From assembly GCA_029582265.1 (NCBI GenBank), contig CM055833.1:30222288-30286287 (forward strand): DNA of 64,000 nucleotides, written 5' to 3'. Shown here in pieces: positions 34,039 to 45,131 of the stretch. Under the pieces are notes generated by a model. That model was not told where the DNA came from, ran no database searches, and worked only from the letters and a program-made list of their open reading frames with translations. The stretch is from Zoroaster sp. YZ-2022 (taxonomy: Eukaryota > Echinodermata > Asteroidea > Forcipulatida > Zoroasteridae). The position numbers and the translations under genes are program-made. Position 1 is the stretch's first letter. Each line of letters starts with the position of its first letter.

Positions 34039-35649
34039 CTTTAAGCCAAACGTGGTAGACTGAATGAAGTTACACCATTATTCCTTGATTGTGAAATGGG
34101 AAAAATCAAAATTTCCGCAATATAAATTGATGAAATTCTTGCATTTGGTGATAAGCAAATTGATTTGATTTTTGCCCTTACACCGACGTATGTATAAAGC
34201 ACTGTATACTCAGTGCTTTTCGAGTATCTGTGAACAAATTTAAGTTATAGCTTGTTGACAGCAAATCTGAGTACAAAGAAAATGAAATTTTGTGAGTAAG
34301 CTGAACATCAAAAACAACTGCACCATGGATGGTGAAATCCTCACTAAGGGCCAACCACGATTGCCTTCAAGAAATTATATGACCAAGCTGTCCCAAAAAA
34401 AGATGACCTTTGAAGTAGACTTCATATGACCTGGATGCAAAATTACATGCTCCATTTGCGAGCCCAACCTGTTTCATAAACACCACTTATCCTGTATTTA
34501 TCATGTTACAAGTAGCCAAGAGGTCAACCTGTTGAAATACAGACAACCTTTCTGATTAAAAACAAAACGGCCATGGCAAGTTCCTATCAGGACCTCGCTG
34601 GTCAAATTGTAAACCGGCAACCAGTGGCGTGGAAGCAGGTAAAGACTGGTACCCAACTGAAGACTGGTACCCCAACAACGCCTGGAAAACCGATGTTTTC
34701 TCCTAATGCCTGATCAATAACGGGATATCTACATATGACCATACATGTAGCTATAACAAGCTTCCTCCTAAAAGTGCGTATCTAGGATACCGTCTCAATA
34801 AAGGAACAGTGAGGTTCCTCAGTGTGCCTGCTTAAATCCTTTTCTTAATTATTTTGGGAACCTGAAACAGAGGTGCACCTGATTACTCTTAACTTGGGAA
34901 TGATCAGGGGAATTGAAGTAAGAAGGTTCACAAAATTATACACTTAGAATGTTCCGGTCTATCCATCAAACAACATGGACTGACCAGTATAGTAACATGT
35001 ATACGCCTTTCCATAATGACTGTCATATTCACATTGCTATATCGGTATTGGAGAAAAAAAATTATTTGTATTTTGCTGTACTTCACCACCCGAAAAAAAG
35101 AGCAGTGATTATTCATTGACATCGGCATGACCTAGATGCTGTGAAGCATCACATACATGTACCATCAAATACTAGTATACATATGTATGTAATACCTCTC
35201 GCAGTTTCATTCTCCCAAAAGAATCCAAGTAAATTTGGACGCTGAGAATGACATCATATCAATGACGTTTCCAAGATTTTTTCCAAAGACTGTTCTAACC
35301 AGCTATACCTTTTTAATCCATACATCTGAAACATTCAACTATGTTTTGGTTTTATTAATACTGGCTAGGTTACCCATATTGTACAGATTTGAAACATTTT
35401 CAGAGTACAAATTTCAGCAATCCTTGACAAGAATTTAAATCTTACTTACAAGAACTTAAATCTTACTTGGTGTCCAGCAGATGATGCTATTTAACCTTCT
35501 CTTGAAGTCATTTTGTCTGAGTTGTTTTCACTTTAACCAGTTCGCGTCGGGAATAAAAAAGTTTTTCTGGGCCCCTGTGCGGGTTTCTTTTTCCCACACA
35601 AACACGTTTTTGTTTGCATGAATTTTTTTTGGTTACGTCAATGAAACTA
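34039..35649. other. Upstream region or 5' intron of INPP4, no feature seen
   Basis: No promoter, repeat copy or exon could be identified with confidence. A short GACTGGTACCC pair near 34645-34670 resembles the words of the hairpin cassettes at 19 kb. Confidence 0.45.
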
Positions 35650-36305
35650 AGACGAGACACCCCCATTTAGCTTATTAGCAGATAAATTGGCGAGTTTCCC
35701 TTGGGAATTATAGCCAGGAGGGCGTATTTTGTGTTGCGTCTTCAGAAGTCCACCGAGCCCTCTAAAGAATTCTTCATCGTATTTACACGTCATCCGAACA
35801 TGGCCTCCACGATCCGAGTGGTACCGAGTAACAATGGGACAATGGTGCACGGAAATTGGTCTATAGAAATCTTGATTCGCCAGCGGTCTGCCAGGTAATT
35901 GGTCTATAGAAATCTTAGTATACCACAGCTTTACAGATTTCAATGGAGACAAAGACAAAAATGTGGAACAGGTTTACGAGTGCCCCCCTGCCCCAACAAC
36001 CCATGTGAGCGTGTTTACACGGCCCCCGCTATCGTGCCGAACAATTGTTGTGCAATAACACGTCGACCGAAGCACGAGCACTGCCAAACTGGCGTGTTTT
36101 ACGTCACCCGAAAGGACAATGGAAGCTTCCACAGCGTGTGGCCACATCTTCCGAGCATGTCACTTTACGTGCGTGGCTCGTTGTCACGTCAACCGAGCAT
36201 GCATACAAATATTCCCGAGTTTCCTATGGTGTGTTCAGACACTCTCCGATCCGCGGTGCAAAAAAAAATTGCGTGTATACACAGCCTCCGACGCGAAGTG
36301 GTTAA
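35650..36305. repeat. GC-richer block with a diverged relative of the 19-kb hairpin cassettes
   Basis: The segment 35815-35935 keeps the cassette framework (GGTACC, then AACAATGGGACAATGGT, then TATAGAAATCTT) seen at 19205-19260. The CCCCAC arms are largely replaced by CCGAG-like words and CTATAGAAATCTT is duplicated. The rest (35940-36300) is rich in ACGTC, CCGA and GTGTTTACAC words with unusual CpG content. Overlapping long frames on both strands follow from the composition and match no protein family I know. Confidence 0.45.
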
Positions 36306-36307
36306 AG

Positions 36308-37731
36308 TAAAGTGAAATAATTTCCAGTTTGACAAAATAACTGTCACTGGTTGGTTGTTTAATGCAGTCATAAGACAACTCGACCCATGTGACAACTCAA
36401 CACGGACAACTCGACCCACGAGACAACTCGACCTTGTGACAACTTGACCCTTGAGACAACTCGACCCTTGAGACAACTCGACCCTTGAGACAACTCGACC
36501 CTTGAGACAACTCGACCCTTGAGACAATTCGACCCTTGTGACAACTTGACCCATGAGACAACTCGACCTTGTGACAACTCGACCCACGAGACAACTCGAC
36601 CCACGAGACAACTCGATCTTGTGACAACTCGACCCTTTATGTGACAACTCGACCCTTTATGTGACAACTCGACCCTTTATGTGACAACTCGACCCTTTTT
36701 TGTGGGAAGGATTGAGTGTCGAGTGTCGAGTGTAGACCGAATTGACAATGCATTTTCTTTTTTTTTCATCAGATCATTTTTCAAAAAGAAGCATGGTTTT
36801 ACTGTTAACGTTAAACCAAGCTTATGACACAATTATATTCACTTTTCAAAGAATTTGTTTTCCTTTCTATAATGAAATCAAGGATGTTATCGGTAAAACA
36901 CGTTTTGTAATAATTTTTTAAATAATTTTAAATCTATAATTTTATATCTCGTATTCGTCCACAGGGGAGAGGGAGAAAAGCGCGCTAGCCAGCACCGGCA
37001 ATGGGCATGAACACGTGTTAAAAATGGGTAAGGCCTAATTATATGCCTATTGTTGTTGATCTTATTGCCCTTTTATGGTTTATTATTTGAATGGCATTCA
37101 ATAAAATATCACATTTAAAGTTTTTATTTGGAATTTTCTTTTTATTTAATATTATATTTTCCCCGGGGATTAGTTATATTTACTGTAACAACGGTTCCGC
37201 AAAGCAATTCACTGTCGTATGAATTAACGTTAAACTTCAAGTCCTAAAAAGTAATTTCGCCAGCGCGTGTATTACGGGGGAAATTATTGAATTTGTGCTT
37301 GAGAACTTTAGCCATTCTTGGTGCTAGAATAGATCAATCTTTTTTCAAGGAAAAATGATGATCCACTTCTAAGCAACGATAAATTGGGTCGAATTGTCCA
37401 TGACAACTTGTCACGTAGGTCGAGTTGTCTCGTGGGTCGAGTTGTCTCGTGGGTCGAGTTGTCTCGTGGGTCGAGTTGTCTCGTGGGTCGAGTTGTCACA
37501 AGGTCGAGTTGTCACAAGGGTCGAGTTGTCACAAGGGTCGAGTTGTCACAAGGGTCGAGTTGTCTCGTGGGTCGAGGTGTCCGTGTCAAGTTGTCACATG
37601 GGTCGAGTTGTCTTATCCCCATTTAATGCATATCTTGACTCAAAGACAGTTTATAGTATACATGTACTTATAATAAGTGTTTTTGACAAGATTCAATGTT
37701 TTACCTGATACACCTTCCCTTTCAAACAAGT
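36308..37731 (+). repeat. Family A copy split by the foldback element
   Basis: Left piece 36308-36366 (GTGAAATAATTTCC, CACTGGTTGGTTGTTTAATG) and right piece 37631-37731 (TATCTTGACTCAAAGACAG to CACCTTCCCTTTCAAA) form one forward family A copy. It is interrupted at 36367-37621. Confidence 0.75.
36367..37621. mobile_element. Foldback (FB/TU-type) element with inverted tandem arrays and 9-bp target duplication
   Basis: The element is flanked by TTTAATGCA at 36358-36366 and 37622-37630. Its ends are opposed minisatellite arrays: about 20 copies of GACAACTCGACCC with short separators at 36371-36698, and about 13 copies of the complement at about 37405-37616. The outer 60 bases mirror each other, including an aberrant unit ending ACACG. 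The ~700-bp middle has no transposase ORF. Long inverted termini made of tandem units, with 8- to 9-bp duplications, are the hallmark of Drosophila FB and sea urchin TU elements. Membership in that class is my inference. Confidence 0.85.
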
Positions 37732-37734
37732 AAA

Positions 37735-37960
37735 CCCTTGTAGTAATATGTCTGTAAATGCATCCATACTTTCTTAGAATCAAGATACATGTACAAAACT
37801 AACGTGTGAAAAGTTCAGCTTACTTCATTATACCATTAACGAGACAATAGAGAAAATGCATTCATATTGTTCGTAATCATTCCAACGTGGAACTTCTGTC
37901 TTCAGATGACAGATATTCATTTCTGGAAATTATTTCAAAACTGATTATTTATAGTTTAAA
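37735..37960 (-). repeat. Family A MITE-like repeat, reverse orientation
   Basis: It lies head to head with the preceding forward copy and contains GTCTGTAAATGCATCCATAC, CTTAGAATCAAGATACATG, AACTAACGTGTGAAAAGTTC and AAAATGCATTCATATTGTTC. Confidence 0.8.
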
Positions 37961-38004
37961 AAAATTAAAAATACTGTACAATGGCTATAAATAATGACAA
38001 TTAC

Positions 38005-38059
38005 CTTTGCTTTTAATATTGTTGTTAATGAGAGAAGAGACGGCAGGAAGAACAGAGGA
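38005..38059 (-). other. Candidate upstream (possibly 5' UTR) exon of INPP4
   Basis: The minus strand shows a good acceptor (CCTTTATGTTCCAG) followed by 55 bases and a donor GTAATT. Two frames are open through it, but neither connects to the frame of exon 33821-34038 without a stop. If it is real it is untranslated or belongs to another transcript. Only splice-site pattern supports it. Confidence 0.25.
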
Positions 38060-38521
38060 CTGGAACATAAAGGTTTGTTTTTCATTCACAATGTTAACTC
38101 TTTAATGTGAAGAAATCCTAAAAAGAAAGGAAACAAGAAATTAAATTTTCCATACATGATTCCCACAGGCCCAACCCTTGGCAGCAAATTCTGATGTGAC
38201 ATTTTGCACTTTGGCGAGGATGTTATAATATTTTCAAAACACAGAACACAGTCATCGCATGTCACTCGAGACTCTGCTTTGATACTGAGGTCTCAGACTC
38301 AGACTTGTACTTGCACTCGTACCTAATAAAATAGTGGTGATGGTATTTGGTGAAATAAAAAATCAAATCCTAGAGATGAATGTGACTGGAAAAAACAATT
38401 TTAATTTGATTTAATTATAATACTGCTTTTCCTTTAATTCAGTACATACGTAGCCTGCACCGATATTCATCCACTGTTTCTCTTTTGTTATATTTAAATC
38501 ACTTTACAAAACCCTTTCTTA

Positions 38522-38741
38522 TATGTGACTGGCTCTAGCAAAACCCTAAACTTGGACCCAATTTTCAAATGTGACCTCCCAAATTTATCATGAAAATTAA
38601 TAATGTTCCCAACAATGTTTCAGGATTTTTCTTTTTCCATCATGAAAACTGGTCCCTGGGGTCAGTTTTTGACCTTTTCATGTCTGTTACGCATTATGGT
38701 AAATGCCGAGAAGTTTCGGGTTTTGCCAGAGCGAGTCATAA
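38522..38741. repeat. Small element with ~35-bp terminal inverted repeats
   Basis: The left end (GACTGGCTCTAGCAAAACCC then TAAACTT) and the right end in reverse complement (GACTCGCTCTGGCAAAACCC then GAAACTT) are imperfect inverted repeats enclosing about 220 bp. An ORF crossing the right half is a by-product, not a gene. Confidence 0.65.
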
Positions 38742-41606
38742 ATAAAACCCTGTAAGTTGTGGTGCCCTCATAGGCCACATTCCCATTCAGTTTGCCAGAG
38801 GAGACACATGCTTGCTCGCTCCTTCTCTCAACACTAAAGTACACAGAAAAAATAAGACATATTCTTTGTCCCTTATTCTTTGACTCCGGTGTCACATAAA
38901 TTTCTTGTGTATTCTGGAGAAATTTAGCCTAGAGTTGTCTCATCCTAACAATTTGTACAGGTTATGTGATGACATGATTTAACTGTGCTTTCATTGTACA
39001 AGAAAAATATTATGGATTATTTTTTAGACATAATAATAATAAAACACAAAAAGTTCAGAGAACTAACTTGCGAATAGAACAAGAATTCAAACTTTTTTAT
39101 GCACAAACCAACCATGATGTTGCGTCAGTTCCTACTATGACATCACAAATTCACTCATGAATATTTGCAAATTTTAATTAGAATACGTACCACATACACG
39201 TATTGCTAAATAATTTTTTAAGTGGAAATTAAAATGTACAAAAATAATTCCGTACATGTAGGTTCTTTTAAAGTTAATTTTTCTTTGATAAGACATAGCA
39301 TTTTGTAAAAAGGGAGTTTTGTTCTTGTCATTTTTTAAAGGAGCCAGCCTCGTGTGGGGAAAGGTTTTTTGGAAGATGTTTCATTTGATAACCTTGGAAT
39401 CTACCGGATATTTCAATCAGTTTGCTCCGATTGACGTCAGGAGAAATAAAAATAAAAAACAATAAAGGAAAGAGGAAATACTATAAAAAAAATACTGGTG
39501 TATGTATTCTTTAAACCACAGAAGATCAGAAAGAGCTTAAGAATGCAGAGTTGTGGTGATTCACAGGAAATTAAACCAAACAGTTACATTACTGAATACA
39601 TTTCCAATAGCGATTTAAAAATAACCTAGAAATCAACCTTACCTGCAGCAGAGTTTTACTTGTGGTTGACAAATTAACAACGTTTAACAGGAAGTTTTAG
39701 ATTTAGATGACAAAAAAACCTTTGGGTCTCAAGAAATAAATAGAATTCACAGACAGTATACCACAGACAGTATGAATAGCAACATTGTTTTTGCAGCTGT
39801 GTACAGATACAGTGTTTGTGACATCATTAACGATCCATGCTACTCATGGCAATATCCTAGTTACGATCTTAAGATTTTGGTCTCAGCAAAACTATCTTTA
39901 TACAATGGTCTGACGCTTTCAGGACAGCATGTTCTGCTGTTACAGTCCATTTTGGTACTGCACCATGATTACCTTAACCCTCTCAATACCGAATTGTTTT
40001 GACATAAACCACTGGTGACCGCATTGTTTGACCACTCAAGCGTGAAGCACACATTCTTACACAACAGAAAGCTAAATGTTCAAAGGCCAATTTTACAAAC
40101 TCTATTATCACCTTGAAGATATCGTTTTACAGCAAAATAAATAATTAAAAATATCTTACTTATTGAATTCCCTTTCATAAAATCCAAAAAACATTAAGAT
40201 CAGTCAATAAATGTCCAAGTTCTCGGTCTTTGTTTCCTCAGTGTGATCTGTAAACTCAAACACTTTTTGTACACAAACACATGGCGCTCCGTAGGTGTTT
40301 GGCATTTCGGATCTTTCCACTCCAGTTTGAAGGGATTGCATAATAGCAACCTTATTTTATTTCACCATCAATGGAAAGATCCGATCTTGCTCTTTCCAAC
40401 CATTGTAAGCTTGGGTATGGAGGGTGAACATGGACAAAACTACAGCTTTATAACAAAATGGCCTTTGTGCTCAGGCTTGAGTGCTTTTTTGTGTGAAAGC
40501 TTGGTCGACTAAAGTCGCCTATGGTAAGGAAGAGGGGGTATGAGTGCAGTCGACTAAAGTCACCTATGGTAAGGAAAGGGTTAACATTTTGGCACATACA
40601 AGCTGTGTCTTCATCTAGATATATCTATAGGAAGACTTACTTCCGAGTGCCAATTTCTGATACAAAAATAACACCAGATTGGGATCACCCCACTTTTTAC
40701 AAATATGACCCTGCCCCTAAAAAAGGCAGAATCAAAAATGAATCTTCATCTGAAGTCATATGTACTTAATGGGGATCCTTGTCCCCTTCTTAAAAAAAAA
40801 AAACATGGCCCCACCCTTGAAAAGATCAAGGTCCAAGATTGGTCCAAAGCTTCAAATGATATGTGTTTAAAAAGTGTGAGAAGTTTTGTGCACAATTTGT
40901 CCCCCTCCCACATGGGTACTTAGAAGCTGGACTATTTAATAAAAGACATACCTTCAACTAACTTACCCTGTAATTATTCCTGAAGTTGTAAGCTAGCTCG
41001 CTAGCTGGCTTCACTCTCTGAGACCTGACAAATTCTTCCCAAAGACAGACTCACCCGCATACCAAATTATTCTAGCATGTATTCTGGCTGGTTCACATTG
41101 ACTGACACACTCTCCCTGTACACACCCAGCCAAGTTATGACTGAACAGACTATATACAGCCAGCTGCACACAGGCCGGTAGCCGGCGACTGCCAAGGAGT
41201 TCAGGCTAAGTTGCTGCTTTCTGAGAACACACCATGCATAGGTCAAGGATTGTGATGTGTTAAGAGGGTGGACATTTCAGGAAGTCTATTAATTATTGCC
41301 AAGGGCAGCCGTGATGTTCCGCAATGATGTTGAACACAGCTAAGCCAGTGACATCTACTCCCCCTTCTGTAGCTTATTTGGAGCCCAATTGGACTCTTTT
41401 AGGGGCACAACTGATTCATAATTTGTGTTGATGCAATATTCTCAAATCAAACATTTAATTTATATTTACCAATTCAAGGGAATCTGGAAAACAGAAGCTA
41501 TTTTGTTTTACAATGAAATGAATACATATTGTTTCTTGATAATTATCTACATGTATTTACATATTTGATTTTTTTTCTAAAATAATGTTAACATGGAAGA
41601 TTTTTA
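38742..41606. other. Non-coding region, no gene recognised
   Basis: Contains a diverged relative of the 7452 family around 39400-39440 (ATTTCAATCAGTTTGCTCCG then GACGTCAGGAG). It also has a duplicated GTCGACTAAAGTC-CCTATGG word near 40503 and 40551, and TA-rich sequence. No exon or promoter is supported. Confidence 0.45.
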
Positions 41607-41690
41607 AGTAAGACTAATTGCGGTGACACCATGTAAGAATCTCAATTGAGTAGTAATTAGTTCTGAAAAGAACTGGGGGTACAACCAGAT
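41607..41690 (+). repeat. Single-arm relative of the 7452 palindrome, 3' truncated
   Basis: It matches through TAATTGCGGTGACACCATG, CTCAATTGAGTAGTAATTAG and CTGAAAAGAACTGGGGGTAC and then stops. Confidence 0.75.
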
Positions 41691-41777
41691 TTTTATTTAA
41701 ATTTTTTACCCTTTTTTGGAGGGGGGAAATTTGGGTGTAATAGTGTGTATGGATTTCTGTTTACATTTATATATCTT

Positions 41778-43002
41778 TAAAGGGAAGGTAAAACATTGGT
41801 AATTTCCTCATTACAAAATTACCAAATTTTTATCCCAAATCCAACTTGATGTGACGTTGGTAACCACACCAATCATCTTGAACAATTACTGTCTGAAGTG
41901 TTCCCATTTTAAATAAAACATGATAAAATGTAAAAATTCTGAAAAATTTGCCAGATGGCAACTTTTTTCTTGAATAAATGGTGAAAGTTTGTTCGCACTT
42001 TTCTCATGACTTAGACTTTGCATTGAGCTTAAACATTCACAAGTTGGATGTCTGATGTATGTAAACTCCTCAAAAAAAGTTCGGAAACTCAAGTTTGACT
42101 GACGATTTCTCTCTTGTTACCAACTCATTTTCCTTGCATTTGGTATCATTGGAAAGCCCTGTTATTCCTCTTTACAATGATGTGCCATTTGTTATGATTA
42201 CGCAATTGGGGGATGTGCAGCACAGCTGAATATGGGGGTGGGTGTAAAGTGAAATGTTGCAAAATGCACTGCTATTGTCAAAAGTGTATTGACTCTTGCT
42301 GTTAGGAGTTGTTTGGAAGATGGATGTGTCTTGAATGATTGTCTGCTTACTAACCAATATTTAAAGGTTGTAGGCCATAAATGTGCAGGAAAAGTTCAGA
42401 AATCCACATGGCCTGTCACAATAAATTGCCTCCGGGATAGCAACTCTGTTGTTAATGTGGTTGAGTTTCAAACAGAGTAAAAGAATTTGTCATTTTCTGC
42501 ACTCAAACACCCAGTAATTCTCCATCAGTAACAACAAATCTCTCTCACAGTACAATGAAACTCTCTATCACTAACAAAAGAAAAAACAAGACGTAAGTAA
42601 AGTCTTTTTTCTGGTTTAATCATTGAACAGCTTCCTTCATTGAACAAACAATGTTAAGTCAAGAGCCTCAAACAACTCTTAACAGCAAGAGTCAATACAC
42701 TTTTGACAATAGCAATGCATTTTGCAACATTTCACTTTACACCCATCCCCATATTCAGCTGTGCTGCACATCCCCCAATTGCGTAATCATAACAAATGGC
42801 ACATCATTGTAAAGAAGAATAACAGGGCTTTCCAATGATACCAAATGCAAGGAAAATGAGTTGGTAACAAGAGAGAAATCGTCAGTCAAACTTGAGATTC
42901 CGAACTTTTTTTGAGGAGTTTATATCTTGATTCATTGGAAAAAGGCATGCTCATTAGAAGCAGTTTTGCCATCATTACGAATGTTGTGTCTTCCCTTTAA
43001 AA
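41778..43002 (+). repeat. Family A copy split by a TA-inserted MITE
   Basis: Left piece 41778-42061 begins TTTAAAGGGAAGGTAAAACA and holds AACATTCACAAGTTGGATG. Right piece 42922-43002 holds TATCTTGATTCATTGG and ends TCTTCCCTTTAAA. Together they form one nearly complete forward copy with both inverted ends, interrupted by the element at 42062-42921. Confidence 0.85.
42062..42921. mobile_element. Tc1/mariner-type MITE with ~250-bp inverted repeats and TA target duplication
   Basis: The termini AACTCCTCAAAAAAAGTTCG and their complement open inverted repeats. These extend to about 42315 on the left and about 42668 on the right, through TGACGATTTCTCTCTTGTTA, TTGCATTTGGTATCATTGG and TGTATTGACTCTTGCTGTTA. 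The ~350-bp centre encodes no transposase. The insertion interrupts a family A repeat exactly at a TA that is present on both sides and single in uninterrupted copies. TA duplication indicates the Tc1/mariner superfamily. Confidence 0.88.
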
Positions 43003-44999
43003 TATAGAATCAGGTGATGTGAAAAAGGGCTCTCAAGGAGAACAAACCACATGTTTACTAAGATAAGATTTCTTCACTCTCTCGAGAACGTTACCGACAA
43101 CCGAGGAAATGAAATTATGTAGAAATCTTCCTTTTTCAAACCGCAGAACATCAACAGATCTAAGAAATGTGAACTGAGCTGACCTCCGATCCTCTGCACC
43201 CATTGGGCTCAGGTAAACCCACACCCACCTCACAAAGGAACTGGGATTATAATGCAAGCCCCAACACTCACCGTTCACCGATAAACCCGGAGCTGGGCTG
43301 CACGAGAAGAACCACACCCAAATCAAAGCTGTCTGGTCAGATATTATTCTTGTTAAGGTGATAAGAATGCACAGTGTAGTGATGCACCCATGTGTGTTTG
43401 ATCGCGCTGCCACTACCCATCTTTGATGGACAAACAGCGTGTATGCTTAGAATACTGACGCCGTCAGGATGAGGAATCATCAGGTGGGGGGGGGGTGAGG
43501 CTGGGGATGGCAGGGGGACTTCTTCATCGTGCGTACATTTTGTTAACACGAGAAAACATTACAGTTAGTAATTGGAAGAGGCAGGTTCGTACAAGCAGGA
43601 TGTGGTTTTGGTAAAACACCTCTATTGAGAAGACGTGCAGTGGTGAGATTCATGAAATACACTGTGTGTTAAAACCTCAACTTAAACAAGCAGTGGAGGC
43701 CAACAGGGGAGGGGACACACCCTTGCAAAAGGCATGTGGCCAAGAAACTACCAAATTAATGGTCCCTATTGGTGGAGGTGGTCGTGTGAATGTGCTTTAC
43801 TGCTCTCTTTCACTGTATCTTAAGGTCCAAAACAATTGTATTCTGCTGTGGTGTGGTTTATGAAATTTTGTAAACCCTCTGGTACAATTGACAACCATGG
43901 TTTCACCTCAGGTGCCATTTGTCCCCTCATGTGTATAAACCACATTAGACAATGATTGTATAGTGCCGGATTGGCCGTTAATTTTCTAAAATGATGGATA
44001 ATCCTGATGTGGGCGAGTGACTAGTCCCTCTGAGATGCAGTCTGCACCCTGTGATAATGATTAGGCCATTTTTTTCTGGGGGAGGGGGGAGGGGACAGGA
44101 CAGCGTTATGATTCATGTTGTCCCTCAAGGCGTGCTGAGGTTTATTTCCGATGCAACATGAATTTTATCAGCCGGAACCTGCCCTGGTGAAATTCATGTG
44201 GTTTTTGTTCCATGCACCAACTGTTTTTCTTAGACGCCATGTGGTTCACATTACACCTGCCTGCGAGCCTACCATGTTTCAGAAGGAGATTCCGAGCACC
44301 ATCACACATACTGTCAACAAATCCAACGACCAACCACAAATAATATAGCAACTGACCGTAAATGGCACAATTGTCAAACCTACTATTGGGGGAATCCAGA
44401 CGATACAAGAATCTCTTGATTGCAGGTGGCCTCCACTAGTCCCGACAGAATTGATGAATACCAAATCATGAGTACAACCTGCTTTTGTGGCAATATGTTA
44501 CCTGTGTAACACATACCACGTATTTCCTACACGTACATGTTCAACTGGTCAATTGGTCAGACAGTGTATTGCTTGATGCAGGCAGATCAAGCTTGGGGAT
44601 TCCTTAATAGAACTGGATACTATCTAATTGTGGGAAATTACCTTTATTTCAATAACAGGAGTAGATTTTGATTTGTCAACTGAGCAAAAGTATAACAGAC
44701 CCTTTGACATTGATACACTTCAATGTTTCATTGTGGGGGCTGTTGAGTAATAAGCAAAAACAAGGTAGATACAGTATGCCCTTTTTAGCTTCGCCAGCTG
44801 GGAATTAAAAAAGCATCTTCCAGATGTCTCATAGGTATGACACCATGGCATTGCCCTTTTCAAAGATCCCTGGAGTGGTTAGAAATGAACACTGCATCAA
44901 CATCCATTAGCATTGATCATTCACTGCCATCAATACCATTTCATAATCCACACAAAATATTTTTTTCAACTTGCCATTTGACCTATTTCTTTCACTTAC
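43003..44999. other. Non-coding region, no gene recognised
   Basis: At 43095-43190 the minus strand has a GTGCAG acceptor-like site, an open stretch DRRSAQFTFLRSVDVLRF and a GTAACG donor-like site, but nothing else supports an exon. The remainder holds no recognised element. Confidence 0.4.
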
Positions 45000-45131
45000 C
45001 ACGGACGGAAGCTGTCAAGCTTAAAATATGCTGTAGTTTATCTCCGGGCGTGGTGGGAGTTCCCTCCGAAGCAGCGCTCATCGGCACCGGCAGTGGGATG
45101 CACAAGTTAAAATTGAGAGTTCCGAAACAGC
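45000..45131 (-). CDS. Candidate coding exon of an upstream or 5'-extended transcript
   Basis: The minus strand has a strong acceptor (polypyrimidine then CTCCAG), an open frame of 44 codons and a strong donor GTAAGT. The frame contains an ATG at 45081 followed by MSAASEGTPTTPGDKLQHIL and SLTASVR, ending in phase 1. The local sequence is richer in CpG than its surroundings. I do not recognise the protein. It could be a 5' exon of INPP4, but its phase does not fit exon 33821-34038 directly, and the candidate exon at 38005 introduces a stop. An intermediate exon may have been missed, or it may belong to another gene. Confidence 0.35.

Noticed and set aside
35899..36315. Plus-strand ORF of 138 codons
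   Set aside because: Two other frames are also open, there is no recognised domain and it overlaps repeat-related sequence. I keep the region as an unusual block, not a gene.
36189..36667. Overlapping ORFs of 99-152 codons with repeated SSCxxGRVV peptides
   Set aside because: They are translations of the 17-bp minisatellite in all three frames, as the equal openness of the frames shows.
36371..36698. Regularly spaced short repeats resembling a CRISPR array
   Set aside because: The spacers are only 2-8 bases, the units are tandem minisatellite copies and an inverted array follows. The host is an animal.
38662..38895. Minus-strand coding exon suggested by a 77-codon ORF
   Set aside because: The ORF overlaps the right inverted repeat of the element at 38522-38741 and does not extend any gene model.
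43033..43413. Minus-strand ORF of 126 codons
   Set aside because: No family match, no splice-consistent neighbours and low-complexity hydrophobic content. It is more likely chance.
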